Source of the DNA: Legionellales bacterium UBA4759 | GTDB taxonomy: Bacteria > Pseudomonadota > Gammaproteobacteria > Legionellales > Legionellaceae | Assembly: GCA_002403515.1 (NCBI GenBank) | Contig: DHHZ01000023.1 | Span: forward strand, 1-34,798 | Length of the DNA stretch: 34,798 bases | Direction of reading: 5' to 3' | Shown: positions 16,291 through 23,892 of the stretch, in pieces | Layout: the number at the start of each line of letters is the position of its first letter | Position numbering within the stretch: position 1 is the first letter of the stretch | Notes under the pieces: generated by a model | What the model saw: the letters and a program-made list of their open reading frames with translations, nothing else | What the model was told of the DNA's origin: nothing | Databases searched by the model: none | Translations under genes and position numbers: made by a program

Positions 16291-17564
16291 GCAATATATT
16301 AGATAAACTGATTCATCCTACAATGATTAAGTATGATGAAAACCGTTTAGATGAATTAAAAAAATATGCACATGAATTAGGAGTTCAACATTGGGATATT
16401 CCTGTGATAACGGTCACAGGAACCAATGGTAAAGGCTCTACTGTGGCCTCATTGAATGCCATTTATCAAGCTCAAGGTTACCGGGTTGGTGTTTTTACCT
16501 CACCGCATTTGCTTGTAGTCAATGAGCGTATACAAGTCAATCAAAAAAATATCATAGATTCTGAATTGGATGAATTGGCAAAAATTCTTCAAACTAAAAT
16601 TGATTTGCCTAGTTTGTCATGGTTTGAAGCATTTTTTTTAATAGCGCTGATGTATTTTAAAAATCAAAATCTGGATGTATTGGTTATTGAAGTTGGCATG
16701 GGTGGTCGCTTGGATGCAACCAATATTCTTGATGCCAATTTAGTGATTGTGAGCAACGTTGACTTGGATCATCAAGATTATTTGGGTGGTAGTCGTGAAG
16801 AGATTGCATTTGAAAAAGCCGGGCTATTTCGACCGCATCGGCAAGCAATTTTTGCAGATTTAGATTGCCCGCAATCCATGATTAAGCATGCACAATATTT
16901 AAAAACAGACTTTAAACAATTGTCAAAAGATTTTGATTATCAAGAGAATTCCAATACATGGTCATTGAGTTTTGAAGAGAGTGTTTATCATTTCAAACAA
17001 ATGCCAACAGTGCATTTGAGTGCAATCAGTGCTGCAATTTATGCAAGTTATTTACTCAATGAGCTTTTACCCATTTCTCAAGACAGTTGGCAAAAAGCCA
17101 ATGAAAATGTTTTTTTACCTGGGCGTTTCCAGCAAATTTCTATAGCACAAAATGCCAAAATCATTTTAGATGTGGGGCATAACCCGCATGCAGCACGTTT
17201 ATTAGCCCAAAGACTTCAACAATTGAATATTTCAGGCAAAATTCATTGTGTTTATTCTTCTTTAAACACAAAAGACAAGAAACAAATTGTAAAAATTTTG
17301 TCAAAATCGGGTGTTTTGTGGTATCCTAGTGTCTTAAATTGTGAAAACGCATGTAACATAGAGGAATTGCAGGCATGTTTTCAGGACAATCATTTGGAAG
17401 TGGGTATATTTAACTCGCCAGAAGTAGCATTTAACCATGCGCGAGAAATTGCCCAGCCTGAAGATGTGATTTTGGTGTTTGGTTCATTTCATATCATAGA
17501 ACCGATAATGAATATTTTGATAGAGGAGGGGTGCGATGTCTTTCGAACTCACAGATCAAGTTAA
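16287..17564 (+). CDS. folC: Bifunctional dihydrofolate/folylpolyglutamate synthase
   Basis: FolC adds glutamate to dihydropteroate and to tetrahydrofolate. The Mur-ligase-type ATP loop VTGTNGKGSTVASLNAIY is near residues 43-60, followed by GVFTSPHLL and the folate-loop region. EVGMGGRLDATNILD and VDLDHQDYLGGSREEIAFEK (near 150-180) carry the family metal- and ATP-binding residues, and LPGRFQQI and DVGHNPHAARLL start the C-terminal domain. The 425-residue length fits. It overlaps accD by four bases and the following SPOR gene by 29 bases. Confidence 0.96.
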   Translation: MSNILDKLIHPTMIKYDENRLDELKKYAHELGVQHWDIPVITVTGTNGKGSTVASLNAIYQAQGYRVGVFTSPHLLVVNERIQVNQKNIIDSELDELAKILQTKIDLPSLSWFEAFFLIALMYFKNQNLDVLVIEVGMGGRLDATNILDANLVIVSNVDLDHQDYLGGSREEIAFEKAGLFRPHRQAIFADLDCPQSMIKHAQYLKTDFKQLSKDFDYQENSNTWSLSFEESVYHFKQMPTVHLSAISAAIYASYLLNELLPISQDSWQKANENVFLPGRFQQISIAQNAKIILDVGHNPHAARLLAQRLQQLNISGKIHCVYSSLNTKDKKQIVKILSKSGVLWYPSVLNCENACNIEELQACFQDNHLEVGIFNSPEVAFNHAREIAQPEDVILVFGSFHIIEPIMNILIEEGCDVFRTHRSS

Positions 17565-18147
17565 ATATCGTCTAACAGGTGGTGTCATATTGATGACATT
17601 GGTTTGCGTTTTGATGCCCATCATGATGAAAAAATCTAACCAACGATTTGAAGAAAATTTATCATTACATTTGAAAGTGCCACCTAAACCAAAAACACCT
17701 GAATTAACCATTCCAACCGCACAACAAGTTTTTAACAAGGTTAAACCGTCTGCTGTTCAATCAACTCCTCGAGTTGCTCAAAGAGCTGTAAAAGTTGAAA
17801 TTTCAAAAGCCGAGTCTTTGGAAAGTGTAATTCCCACAGTGCCTATGCAATTGGCAGAAAATATTGCCCCTAAAGTTGATAAAGTAGAAAAACTACAAGT
17901 GGCAAGTAAAAGTACCCGTTATGGCGTTCAATTGGCATCTTTTAGTCATTCTGAAAATGCTGACTTCCTCGTCAAGCGTTTGCGAAAACTTGGATATGAT
18001 GCTTCTTCATCTTTGATTGAAAGCAATGATAAAAAAATTTATAAGGTTGTGGTTGGTCAATTGAAAGATAAAAATGCCGCTCTTGAATTACAAAAACAAT
18101 TGGCTGAAAATGTTCAATTGAAAGGTATGGTCATTAAACAAGGATAA
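17536..18147 (+). CDS. dedD: DedD-like SPOR-domain protein
   Basis: This 203-residue inner-membrane protein has one N-terminal anchor (VKYRLTGGVILMTLVCVLMP, about 9-28), a proline- and lysine-rich periplasmic linker (about 48-125) and a C-terminal SPOR domain (about 127-203: RYGVQLASFSHSENADFL ... KIYKVVVGQLKDKNAALELQ). DedD proteins gather at the division septum by binding denuded glycan and assist cell constriction. The ATG lies inside folC and is preceded by a strong GAGGAGGGG ribosome site, so the 29-base overlap is credible. It is the second SPOR protein in the window after RlpA. The name rests on position and architecture. Confidence 0.88.
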   Translation: MSFELTDQVKYRLTGGVILMTLVCVLMPIMMKKSNQRFEENLSLHLKVPPKPKTPELTIPTAQQVFNKVKPSAVQSTPRVAQRAVKVEISKAESLESVIPTVPMQLAENIAPKVDKVEKLQVASKSTRYGVQLASFSHSENADFLVKRLRKLGYDASSSLIESNDKKIYKVVVGQLKDKNAALELQKQLAENVQLKGMVIKQG

Positions 18148-18154
18148 CAATCAT

Positions 18155-18709
18155 ATGTCTGAGTTCTCTGGCGTTGATTATGTCATTTTAGCTATTATTG
18201 GTGTATCGGTAATTACCGGTCTTTTTCGTGGATTCATTAAAGAGCTGATGGCGCTCGGTATTTGGATTATTGCCTTGTGGGGTGCTGCGAAATTTTCTGG
18301 TTTTGCCGCTGATTATCTAAAACCTTGGATTACTCAAAGTGAGTTTCGCATGGTGGTTTCATTTGTGTTATTGACCATCACCATTTTACTACTGGGCGGC
18401 TTAATTACTTCTTTGATGTCATTTTTAATAGAGCGCTCTGGTTTGAGTAGCACCGATAGGTTATTGGGCATGGTTTTTGGTTTTGCCCGAGGTGTATTTA
18501 TTATTTCTTTAATTATTCTCGTGGCTCAGATGACAGGCTTTCCCCAAGAGAAATATGCCAAGCATTCTAAGTTATATGATCAATTTACACCAGTTGTTGG
18601 TTGGCTATCTTCCTTTGCGCCGCAATGGCTTTCTAAAATCAAATCCATTGACAAGACGCAAAGCAAAATGCAACTCTCAGAAGAGGTTCAAAATATTCAG
18701 TGGCATTAA
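18155..18709 (+). CDS. cvpA: CvpA family membrane protein
   Basis: The 184-residue protein has four hydrophobic segments in the first 130 residues. The family-defining starts are DYVILAIIGVSVITGLFRGF (about 6-25), ELMALGIWIIALWGAAKFSG and LLGMVFGFARGVFIISLII. The C-terminal 50 residues are polar. CvpA is needed for colicin V export in E. coli, and elsewhere it affects envelope integrity and bile or peptide resistance; its mechanism is not settled. It closes the accD operon. In many gammaproteobacteria purF follows, but here the next gene is on the opposite strand one base away. Confidence 0.92.
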   Translation: MSEFSGVDYVILAIIGVSVITGLFRGFIKELMALGIWIIALWGAAKFSGFAADYLKPWITQSEFRMVVSFVLLTITILLLGGLITSLMSFLIERSGLSSTDRLLGMVFGFARGVFIISLIILVAQMTGFPQEKYAKHSKLYDQFTPVVGWLSSFAPQWLSKIKSIDKTQSKMQLSEEVQNIQWH

Positions 18710-18710
18710 T

Positions 18711-18962
18711 TTAGAATGAATAAAGCTTAAATGGTCTAAATTCTTGTTTTCTTCTTTCCATGTCTAAAATCATCATATAAAGGCGAACCAAATCCATTTC
18801 TTCTTTGAAATCTGAAGGCAATTCATTGTAACGATAAATCAATTGAATATTACCAATGGAAGAATTAGCCAAATGCGCGATTCTTTTAAGATTATAATCG
18901 GTTGATTCGAGAAAATACTCAATCATGCTCTTATAGATATTTATCTTTGCTTGTTTTTCCAT
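18711..18962 (-). CDS. Small hypothetical protein, possibly helix-turn-helix
   Basis: This 83-residue protein, MEKQAKINIYKSMIEYFLES..., is not recognised. It is all-helical in character. The segment LKRIAHLANSSIGNIQLIYR (about 25-44) has the pattern of a helix-turn-helix: a helix ending in LAN, a turn and a second helix. The C-terminal part has a second long helix (MDLVRLYMMILDMERRKQE). It is divergent from the XRE regulator at 19142, and the 179-base gap between them contains inverted repeats, which suggests shared regulation. It converges on cvpA with a one-base gap. Confidence 0.55.
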   Translation of the reverse strand: MEKQAKINIYKSMIEYFLESTDYNLKRIAHLANSSIGNIQLIYRYNELPSDFKEEMDLVRLYMMILDMERRKQEFRPFKLYSF

Positions 18963-18993
18963 AACTGCTCATCCTTTTTGTTCGAAAGTAATA

Positions 18994-19092
18994 TTGATAT
19001 CACGAAACTAAAATTAACGTCAATAGTCATTTTAAAAAATTTTATTAATTTTGTGATATTAAAATTAATTTTTATAGATTGTTTGCAAACAA
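18994..19092. promoter_or_regulatory. Inverted repeats in the divergent regulator region (candidate operators)
   Basis: TTGATATCACGAAA (18994-19007) and TTTTGTGATATTAA (19049-19062) are inverted copies matching at 12 of 14 positions. A perfect 14-base palindrome TTGTTTGCAAACAA lies at 19079-19092. AAAATTAA-type words recur around both. Such symmetric sites between a small helical gene and an XRE regulator fit autoregulation. Confidence 0.45.
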
Positions 19093-19141
19093 AATTAATT
19101 TATGTTAATTTTTTTATTTTGAAGAATGCGAGCACAAGATT

Positions 19142-19630
19142 ATGGAACCTCTTTACGCTGATTTTTCCGACCGTTTGGTGTCTTTAATGAAGTTGCGTGG
19201 ATTCACGGCATCTCGCTCACCCAATGGTATTTGTATGAAATCTTTAGCAGAATTTACAGATGCTTCGGAACAAATTTGTCGAAGATATATTCGTGGTGAG
19301 GCACTGCCTAGTTATGAAAAAATCATTAAAATTGCTTCGCATTTGAAAGTTTCGCCAGGCTGGCTTTTGTTTGGTGATCAAAAAGATGAACCCAAGCGCC
19401 GTGTGTTTGAAGAAGATATTTTGGCTTATATATTAAAAACAACACATGCCTTATTTCCAGAAAATAGCAATGATTTTTCTGAGTTTGTGATTGGTTTACT
19501 CAAAGATATTCGTGACATTGATGTACCCAATGAAAATCTTTATAAGATTGTTGATCTTGCTGTTGGCTCAGTAGCTACTTTTCAGCAGAAACAAAAACAA
19601 CAACAGCTAAAAAAAATTATTAATAATTAA
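19142..19630 (+). CDS. XRE-type helix-turn-helix transcriptional regulator
   Basis: The 162-residue protein has an N-terminal DNA-binding domain (about 1-80): FSDRLVSLMKLRGF, ICMKSLAEFTDASEQICRRY as the helix-turn-helix, IRGEALPSYEKIIKIASHLK and SPGWLLFGD. This arrangement is frequent in regulators of the Legionella group. The C-terminal half (about 88-150) is helical and may be a dimerisation or ligand domain; the tail is a run of Gln and Lys. It is followed 20 bases later by a sensor-like protein with no DNA-binding domain and then a transporter, so it may control that pair. Palindromes upstream suggest autoregulation. Confidence 0.75.
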   Translation: MEPLYADFSDRLVSLMKLRGFTASRSPNGICMKSLAEFTDASEQICRRYIRGEALPSYEKIIKIASHLKVSPGWLLFGDQKDEPKRRVFEEDILAYILKTTHALFPENSNDFSEFVIGLLKDIRDIDVPNENLYKIVDLAVGSVATFQQKQKQQQLKKIINN

Positions 19631-19650
19631 TTTTTAAATATGGATATTTA

Positions 19651-20184
19651 GTGGATAAGATTATTCTTCATCCGCAAGCTCAAAATTTGTTGTTTAAGTA
19701 TTATCGAGTCTTGCGAATAATATTTAACGATGTTCTCGGTCATTTGGAAATTGACTATCTTTCGATTGGTTTGTTGAACAACCATCATCAGATATGTTTT
19801 CTTTCCTCAATGCCTGCTATTGAACAAAATTTAATCCAGCATCAGGTTTGGCAGTCAGACCCTGTTTATCAAGAAGATTTTTTTAATCAACAAGATATTC
19901 TAATTTGGACTGATACCTATCAGGATGATGAGCTTTATCGTTTTAAGCTTGCCATTCCTAAATTTGCATTCGCAATATCTCTGCCCAGTGTATATGAAGA
20001 TTTTCAGGTAAATTATTCATTTGGCTTGAAGTCTGACGACCCATATGCCCATATCCGTTTATTGCAAAATACAGACACACTGTTGTCTATTGGAAAATAT
20101 GCATTATCTAAAATCCTGAATATTGTTCGAGACGATATTCATTTCAAAGAAAAACCCTATTTAAAGTTGATAGTTAATCAATAA
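19651..20184 (+). CDS. Stand-alone sensor domain resembling the N-terminus of LuxR-type regulators
   Basis: This 177-residue soluble protein resembles the ligand-sensing half of LuxR-family regulators of the Legionella group, with CFLSSMPAIEQNLIQHQVWQ, DPVYQEDFF, ILIWTDTY and AISLPSVYEDFQVNYSFGL in the expected order (about 48-132), and a closing helix SIGKYALSKILNIVRDD. In such regulators a LuxR helix-turn-helix follows at about residue 180; here the protein ends and the transporter gene begins, so no DNA-binding domain is present. The start is a GTG with a weak ribosome site (GGA eight bases upstream) and no alternative ATG. It probably works with the XRE regulator upstream; this is inference. 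Confidence 0.55.
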   Translation: MDKIILHPQAQNLLFKYYRVLRIIFNDVLGHLEIDYLSIGLLNNHHQICFLSSMPAIEQNLIQHQVWQSDPVYQEDFFNQQDILIWTDTYQDDELYRFKLAIPKFAFAISLPSVYEDFQVNYSFGLKSDDPYAHIRLLQNTDTLLSIGKYALSKILNIVRDDIHFKEKPYLKLIVNQ

Positions 20185-20207
20185 ATATTTGCACAAGGAA
20201 GAAAAAA

Positions 20208-21500
20208 ATGAGTTTTAAACATCAAAGTCGTATTATTTTAGGAGCGGTACTTGGTAATTTAATTGAGGCCTTTGATATGGCCATTTGTGGTTTATTGTCT
20301 GTGTATCTTGCCAAATATCTCATGGGAGATGCAAATAAAGGTTTGTTATTGGTATTTATTACCTTTTTTGCAGGCTATTTGGCTCGACCCTTGGGTGCAT
20401 TTCTTTTGGGATTATTTTCTGATGTCTATGGCAGGAAAATTACCTTAGCCGCATCCATTATTGCCATGGGTATTGCAACTTCAGGTATTGGAATCATTCC
20501 TTCAAATGCCTCAATTGGGCATTATTCGATGGTGTTATTGCTTATACTTCGCGTTATTCAAAGTTTTTCATGTGGGGTTGAGTATCTCAATTCCACAGCT
20601 TATTTGGTGGAAAACTCCAATGAAAATCAAAAAGGATTTGCTGGTAGCTGGGCCTCTTTTGGCTCAACTGCAGGTTTATTGTTGGCTTCTCTAATGGCAT
20701 TTTATATGAGTTGGTGTGTGGCTAGATATCCAGATTTAGAATGGTTATTTTGGCGTTTGCCATTTATTTTGGCCCTATTGGGTTCTTCTATTGGTTTGTA
20801 TATTCGCTTATGTTTGCCTGAAAGTTTGGAGTATATTGTTTATTATTCAGAAAAACCAAAACCAGATATTGCTTCGATTTTAAAAAATTCTTTAAGATAT
20901 TGTTTAAGCAATAAAGTTAAAACAGTATATGTTTTTGTTTTAAGTTGTTTAGGCGTGACTTCAACTTTTTTATTTTATATTTTCGGTCCAACTCAAGCGC
21001 ATATTTCAGGTTATTTTAGTGAAAACCAAATCATGATTTCCAACATCCTGTCTTTAATTGCATTGCTTGCCGTATATCCAATAGCAGGTAAATTAACCGA
21101 TAAAATCAATCAAGAGAAATTAATCGTTATTGCTGCTAGTGGTTTATTGGCATGTTCTTATTTATTCTTTTATGCCTTGTCTGAAGGCAACTTTATGCAT
21201 TTTTTAGTGATCCAGCTTTTGATATCCATTCCTTCTGGAATTTACTATGCCACAGTGCCTGTGATGTTAACCAATATGTTTCCGATAAATCTTCGTTGTA
21301 CAGTCTTGTCTGTCATATACTCAGTGGCTGCCAGTCTATCAGCTGGGTTGACGCCATTGTTTTCTTTTTTATTGATACAAAAAACCCATTTAACCACAGC
21401 ACCCTGTTTCATTATTGCGGGAATAGTTGGGTTGATATTTGGAATATTGATTTTAAATATGAGTAAGCCAAGGACGATGAATTTACAGCAATGTGCATAA
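20208..21500 (+). CDS. MFS transporter, metabolite:H+ symporter (MHS/ProP-like) family
   Basis: The 430-residue inner-membrane protein has about twelve hydrophobic segments. The MFS signature is present in its MHS form: FAGYLARPLGAFLLGLFSDV then YGRKITL (about 55-81). Other family features are GAVLGNLIEAFDMAICGLL in helix 1 with the acidic residue, SCGVEYLNSTAYLVEN in helix 4-5, and AGKLTDKINQEKL in the second half. MHS transporters take up osmolytes or carboxylates with protons; the substrate here cannot be told. AAGGAAG lies six bases before the ATG. It ends in a strong hairpin terminator and is probably co-transcribed with the two regulatory genes. Confidence 0.88.
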   Translation: MSFKHQSRIILGAVLGNLIEAFDMAICGLLSVYLAKYLMGDANKGLLLVFITFFAGYLARPLGAFLLGLFSDVYGRKITLAASIIAMGIATSGIGIIPSNASIGHYSMVLLLILRVIQSFSCGVEYLNSTAYLVENSNENQKGFAGSWASFGSTAGLLLASLMAFYMSWCVARYPDLEWLFWRLPFILALLGSSIGLYIRLCLPESLEYIVYYSEKPKPDIASILKNSLRYCLSNKVKTVYVFVLSCLGVTSTFLFYIFGPTQAHISGYFSENQIMISNILSLIALLAVYPIAGKLTDKINQEKLIVIAASGLLACSYLFFYALSEGNFMHFLVIQLLISIPSGIYYATVPVMLTNMFPINLRCTVLSVIYSVAASLSAGLTPLFSFLLIQKTHLTTAPCFIIAGIVGLIFGILILNMSKPRTMNLQQCA

Positions 21501-21522
21501 GATAAACTTCCTCTTATGCACA
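21492..21522. terminator. Bidirectional hairpin terminator after the MFS gene
   Basis: A perfect 11-base stem, TGTGCATAAGA (21492-21502) and TCTTATGCACA (21512-21522) with a 9-base loop, includes the MFS stop codon and is followed by a T-rich stretch on the plus strand. It separates the MFS gene from the convergent small gene at 21529. Confidence 0.75.
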
Positions 21523-21528
21523 AATGAT

Positions 21529-21621
21529 TTATTTTTGCTTTTGAGGGGGGGGATTGTTTTTTTTATTTTTTTGAGAAGATTGAACTTGTTTGACTGGTTT
21601 GATTTCTATTGGATTAAGCAT
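21529..21621 (-). CDS. Small basic peptide (30 residues), low complexity
   Basis: An ATG at 21621 with AGGAG six bases upstream opens a 30-codon frame: MLNPIEIKPVKQVQSSQKNK then KNNPPPQKQK. It is strongly basic, rich in Lys, Gln, Asn and Pro, and lacks a signal peptide. The coding strand holds a run of eight C (21545-21552) and long A runs, so slippage would easily change the frame. The good ribosome site and the shared terminator support expression, but I know no family for it. It could be a small RNA-binding or regulatory peptide, or a decayed gene end. Confidence 0.45.
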   Translation of the reverse strand: MLNPIEIKPVKQVQSSQKNKKNNPPPQKQK

Positions 21622-21703
21622 GCTTTTCTCCTGTTAATATCAATTTGTTAAGTTATTGTTTTAATAACATATTAAGCATAGTCAAACAAAAAAAAATCGC
21701 AAA

Positions 21704-22072
21704 TTAAACATGAAATGAAATTTCATGAGGTAAAGGCGATAAAATATCGTCAATGCCTTGTAGTCCATGATTAATCGCTAAACTTAAGCCATGTACAAGC
21801 ATCGATGCAGCAGCTATCATTGCACTCAAAGCCAATTGGATAGAAAAAAGCATTATAAAGACAGGACCAACTGTTACAGCAGCTACGATTCCACAGGCTG
21901 CGCCATATACCATTCGCAGATGGTAGAACTCATCTTGAGGAGTGGTTTTTCCACTAAAAGCAGACATAACAGCACTGGCTTCATTGATCATGAATATCAG
22001 CCCTTTATACAAAGGGATATAGACATTGGTATCGAAAAAATTATCAATTAATTGCTTGTCTGTGTGTAGCAT
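21704..22072 (-). CDS. Small membrane-associated hypothetical protein
   Basis: The 122-residue protein has a polar N-terminal half (MLHTDKQLIDNFFDTNVYIP...) and one long hydrophobic region (about 54-102: MVYGAACGIVAAVTVGPVFI, then MLFSIQLALSAMIAAAS), which fits two closely spaced membrane helices. There is no signal peptide. The C-terminus is LPHEISFHV. I do not recognise the family. AAGG lies rather far from the ATG (about 12 bases). Short proteins with a double hydrophobic hairpin occur among Legionella effectors and among holin-like proteins; neither can be supported further here. Confidence 0.5.
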   Translation of the reverse strand: MLHTDKQLIDNFFDTNVYIPLYKGLIFMINEASAVMSAFSGKTTPQDEFYHLRMVYGAACGIVAAVTVGPVFIMLFSIQLALSAMIAAASMLVHGLSLAINHGLQGIDDILSPLPHEISFHV

Positions 22073-22270
22073 CTGATTAAATACCTTTTTAAATAAGATG
22101 CCTTATTATAACACCTGTATAATATTTAATCAATAATATTGTGTTAATGGATTGTAATTAAAATCAGATATTTCTTTAGTCTTTGTGATAGAGTAAATTT
22201 TTATGGACTGTATAAGAAAGTTCTGATTTATGTTAAGATGTGTCTCTTTTCCCTTCAAGTTTTTATTAAA

Positions 22271-23692
22271 ATGAACATTTCTTCTGTACCAGTTATTCCT
22301 GAGATAAAGGAGGAATGCTCTTTTTCTTCTTTGCCTCTTAAACAAGAGTTACTTAATAATCTTCTTTCCTTAGATTATCATCAAATGACACCTATACAGG
22401 CACAAAGTTTACCGCTGATGCTAAAGAATAAGGATATTATTGCCCAGGCACAAACAGGCAGTGGTAAGACAGTTGCTTTTGGTTTGGCAGCATTGCAGAA
22501 TTTAAAAATAGACTGTCTTCACCCACAAACATTAATTCTTTGTCCTACACGCGAACTTGCAGAGCAGGTGAGCCAGGTTCTTCGTGGTCTTGCAAGACGA
22601 TTACCGAATATAAAAATTCTAAATCTTTCAGGTGGGCTAGCATTTAGACCCCAATGTGATTCTTTAAGACATGGGGCACATGTAATTGTTGGAACGCCAG
22701 GGCGCATCTTAAAACATTTAGACAAGAAAATATTAAATTTATCCCATGTGCGCACGGTCGTTTTAGATGAAGCCGATAGAATGTTGGATATGGGATTTAT
22801 CGATGCCATGAAACAAGTGCTTCATTATTGTCCATCTAATCGACAAACACTATTATTCTCAGCGACATTTACGACACCTATTAAGCAATTGGCCAAGGAT
22901 TTCATGAAAGAACCTCATGAAATCACTGTTGAGGAAGAAAAAACTGTTCAAGATATTGATCAGAAGTTTTATGAAGTCAATCATCCTTCTGAAAAGTACA
23001 ATATTGTAAAAAAAATATTAGCGCATTATAACCCCTCATCTACTTTGATTTTTTGTAATACCAAAGAAAAAACTCAAGAATTATCCTTACAACTTAATCA
23101 AGATGGTTTTAGTACAACGGTACTCAATGGTGACTTAGATCAGGCCCAACGTGATCAAGCTATCATTCAGTTTAGCAATCACAGTCGACGTATTTTAATC
23201 GCAACTGATGTTGCCGCACGCGGTCTTGATATTAAAGAGTTGCCAGCTGTAATAAATTATGACTTGGCATTTGAACCAGAGGTTCATGTTCATCGTATTG
23301 GACGCACAGGTAGAGCAGGGCATAAAGGTTTGGCAATCACTATCACAACGCCTAAAGATGGGGAACGTTTGTGTGCGATTGAAGAACTGATGTCACAAAA
23401 TTTAATTTGGCATTCATGTGATGAGTTAACTGCCTCTGAATCCCAACATTTGCCTCCACAAATGGTTACTTTGCGTTTAATGGCAGGAAGAAAAGATAAA
23501 ATTCGTGCCGGTGACATTCTAGGGGCATTAACAAAAGATGCTGGATTAGAATCCAAAGTGATAGGCAAGATTGATATTTTAAATTTACATGCATATGTTG
23601 CAATTGAGCAAAACTTTGTAGAAAAAGCCTATACGCATTTCCTCAAAGGAAAGATCAAAGGCAAGAAAGTTGGTGTTGAATGCTTATCCTAG
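22271..23692 (+). CDS. dbpA: ATP-dependent RNA helicase DbpA
   Basis: This is a DEAD-box helicase that assists late 50S ribosome assembly by acting on helix 92 of 23S rRNA. In order it shows the Q motif (FSSLPL ... MTPIQAQSLP), motif I AQTGSGKT, Ia PTRELAEQ, GG, TPGRI, motif II DEAD, motif III SAT, motif IV LIFCNTKEK, motif V ATDVAARGLDIKEL and motif VI HRIGRTGRAGH. The last 75 residues are the DbpA-specific RNA-binding domain (VTLRLMAGRKDKIRAGDILG ... KIKGKKVGVECLS), which supports DbpA over other DEAD-box proteins. I start at the ATG at 22271 (473 residues), which aligns with the family; an ATG eleven codons upstream is possible. Confidence 0.95.
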   Translation: MNISSVPVIPEIKEECSFSSLPLKQELLNNLLSLDYHQMTPIQAQSLPLMLKNKDIIAQAQTGSGKTVAFGLAALQNLKIDCLHPQTLILCPTRELAEQVSQVLRGLARRLPNIKILNLSGGLAFRPQCDSLRHGAHVIVGTPGRILKHLDKKILNLSHVRTVVLDEADRMLDMGFIDAMKQVLHYCPSNRQTLLFSATFTTPIKQLAKDFMKEPHEITVEEEKTVQDIDQKFYEVNHPSEKYNIVKKILAHYNPSSTLIFCNTKEKTQELSLQLNQDGFSTTVLNGDLDQAQRDQAIIQFSNHSRRILIATDVAARGLDIKELPAVINYDLAFEPEVHVHRIGRTGRAGHKGLAITITTPKDGERLCAIEELMSQNLIWHSCDELTASESQHLPPQMVTLRLMAGRKDKIRAGDILGALTKDAGLESKVIGKIDILNLHAYVAIEQNFVEKAYTHFLKGKIKGKKVGVECLS

Positions 23693-23729
23693 ATTAAAAC
23701 CATTACACAGTATCAAAGTGGTCAATTGG

Positions 23730-23816
23730 GGGTAAGTGTTCAGAAAGACCACAAAGAAAGTTTAAGGTGACTCTCATGAATTTCAAGAGGTCTTTGAAGA
23801 TGATAGGGTAAGTGTT
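23730..23816. repeat. Direct repeat flanking a short imperfect inverted repeat
   Basis: GGGTAAGTGTT occurs at 23730-23740 and again at 23806-23816. Just inside lie AAAGACC and GGTCTTT in inverted orientation. This looks like a small element with its target duplication, or a recombination scar, in the gap between dbpA and the outer-membrane gene. Confidence 0.35.
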
Positions 23817-23865
23817 ACTATGATATCTCTTATTATTTTCATAAGCCATGAACTCTGCTAGATTA

Positions 23866-23887
23866 AACCCTTATAAATTTAAGGGTT
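23866..23887 (+). promoter_or_regulatory. Hairpin covering the ribosome-binding site of the outer-membrane gene
   Basis: AACCCTTA (23866-23873) pairs perfectly with TAAGGGTT (23880-23887) across a 6-base AT loop. The right arm contains AAGGG, the ribosome site for the ATG at 23893. An eight-pair, mostly A-U structure hiding the site is the form of an RNA thermometer or a translational switch. Confidence 0.5.
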
Positions 23888-23892
23888 CATGG

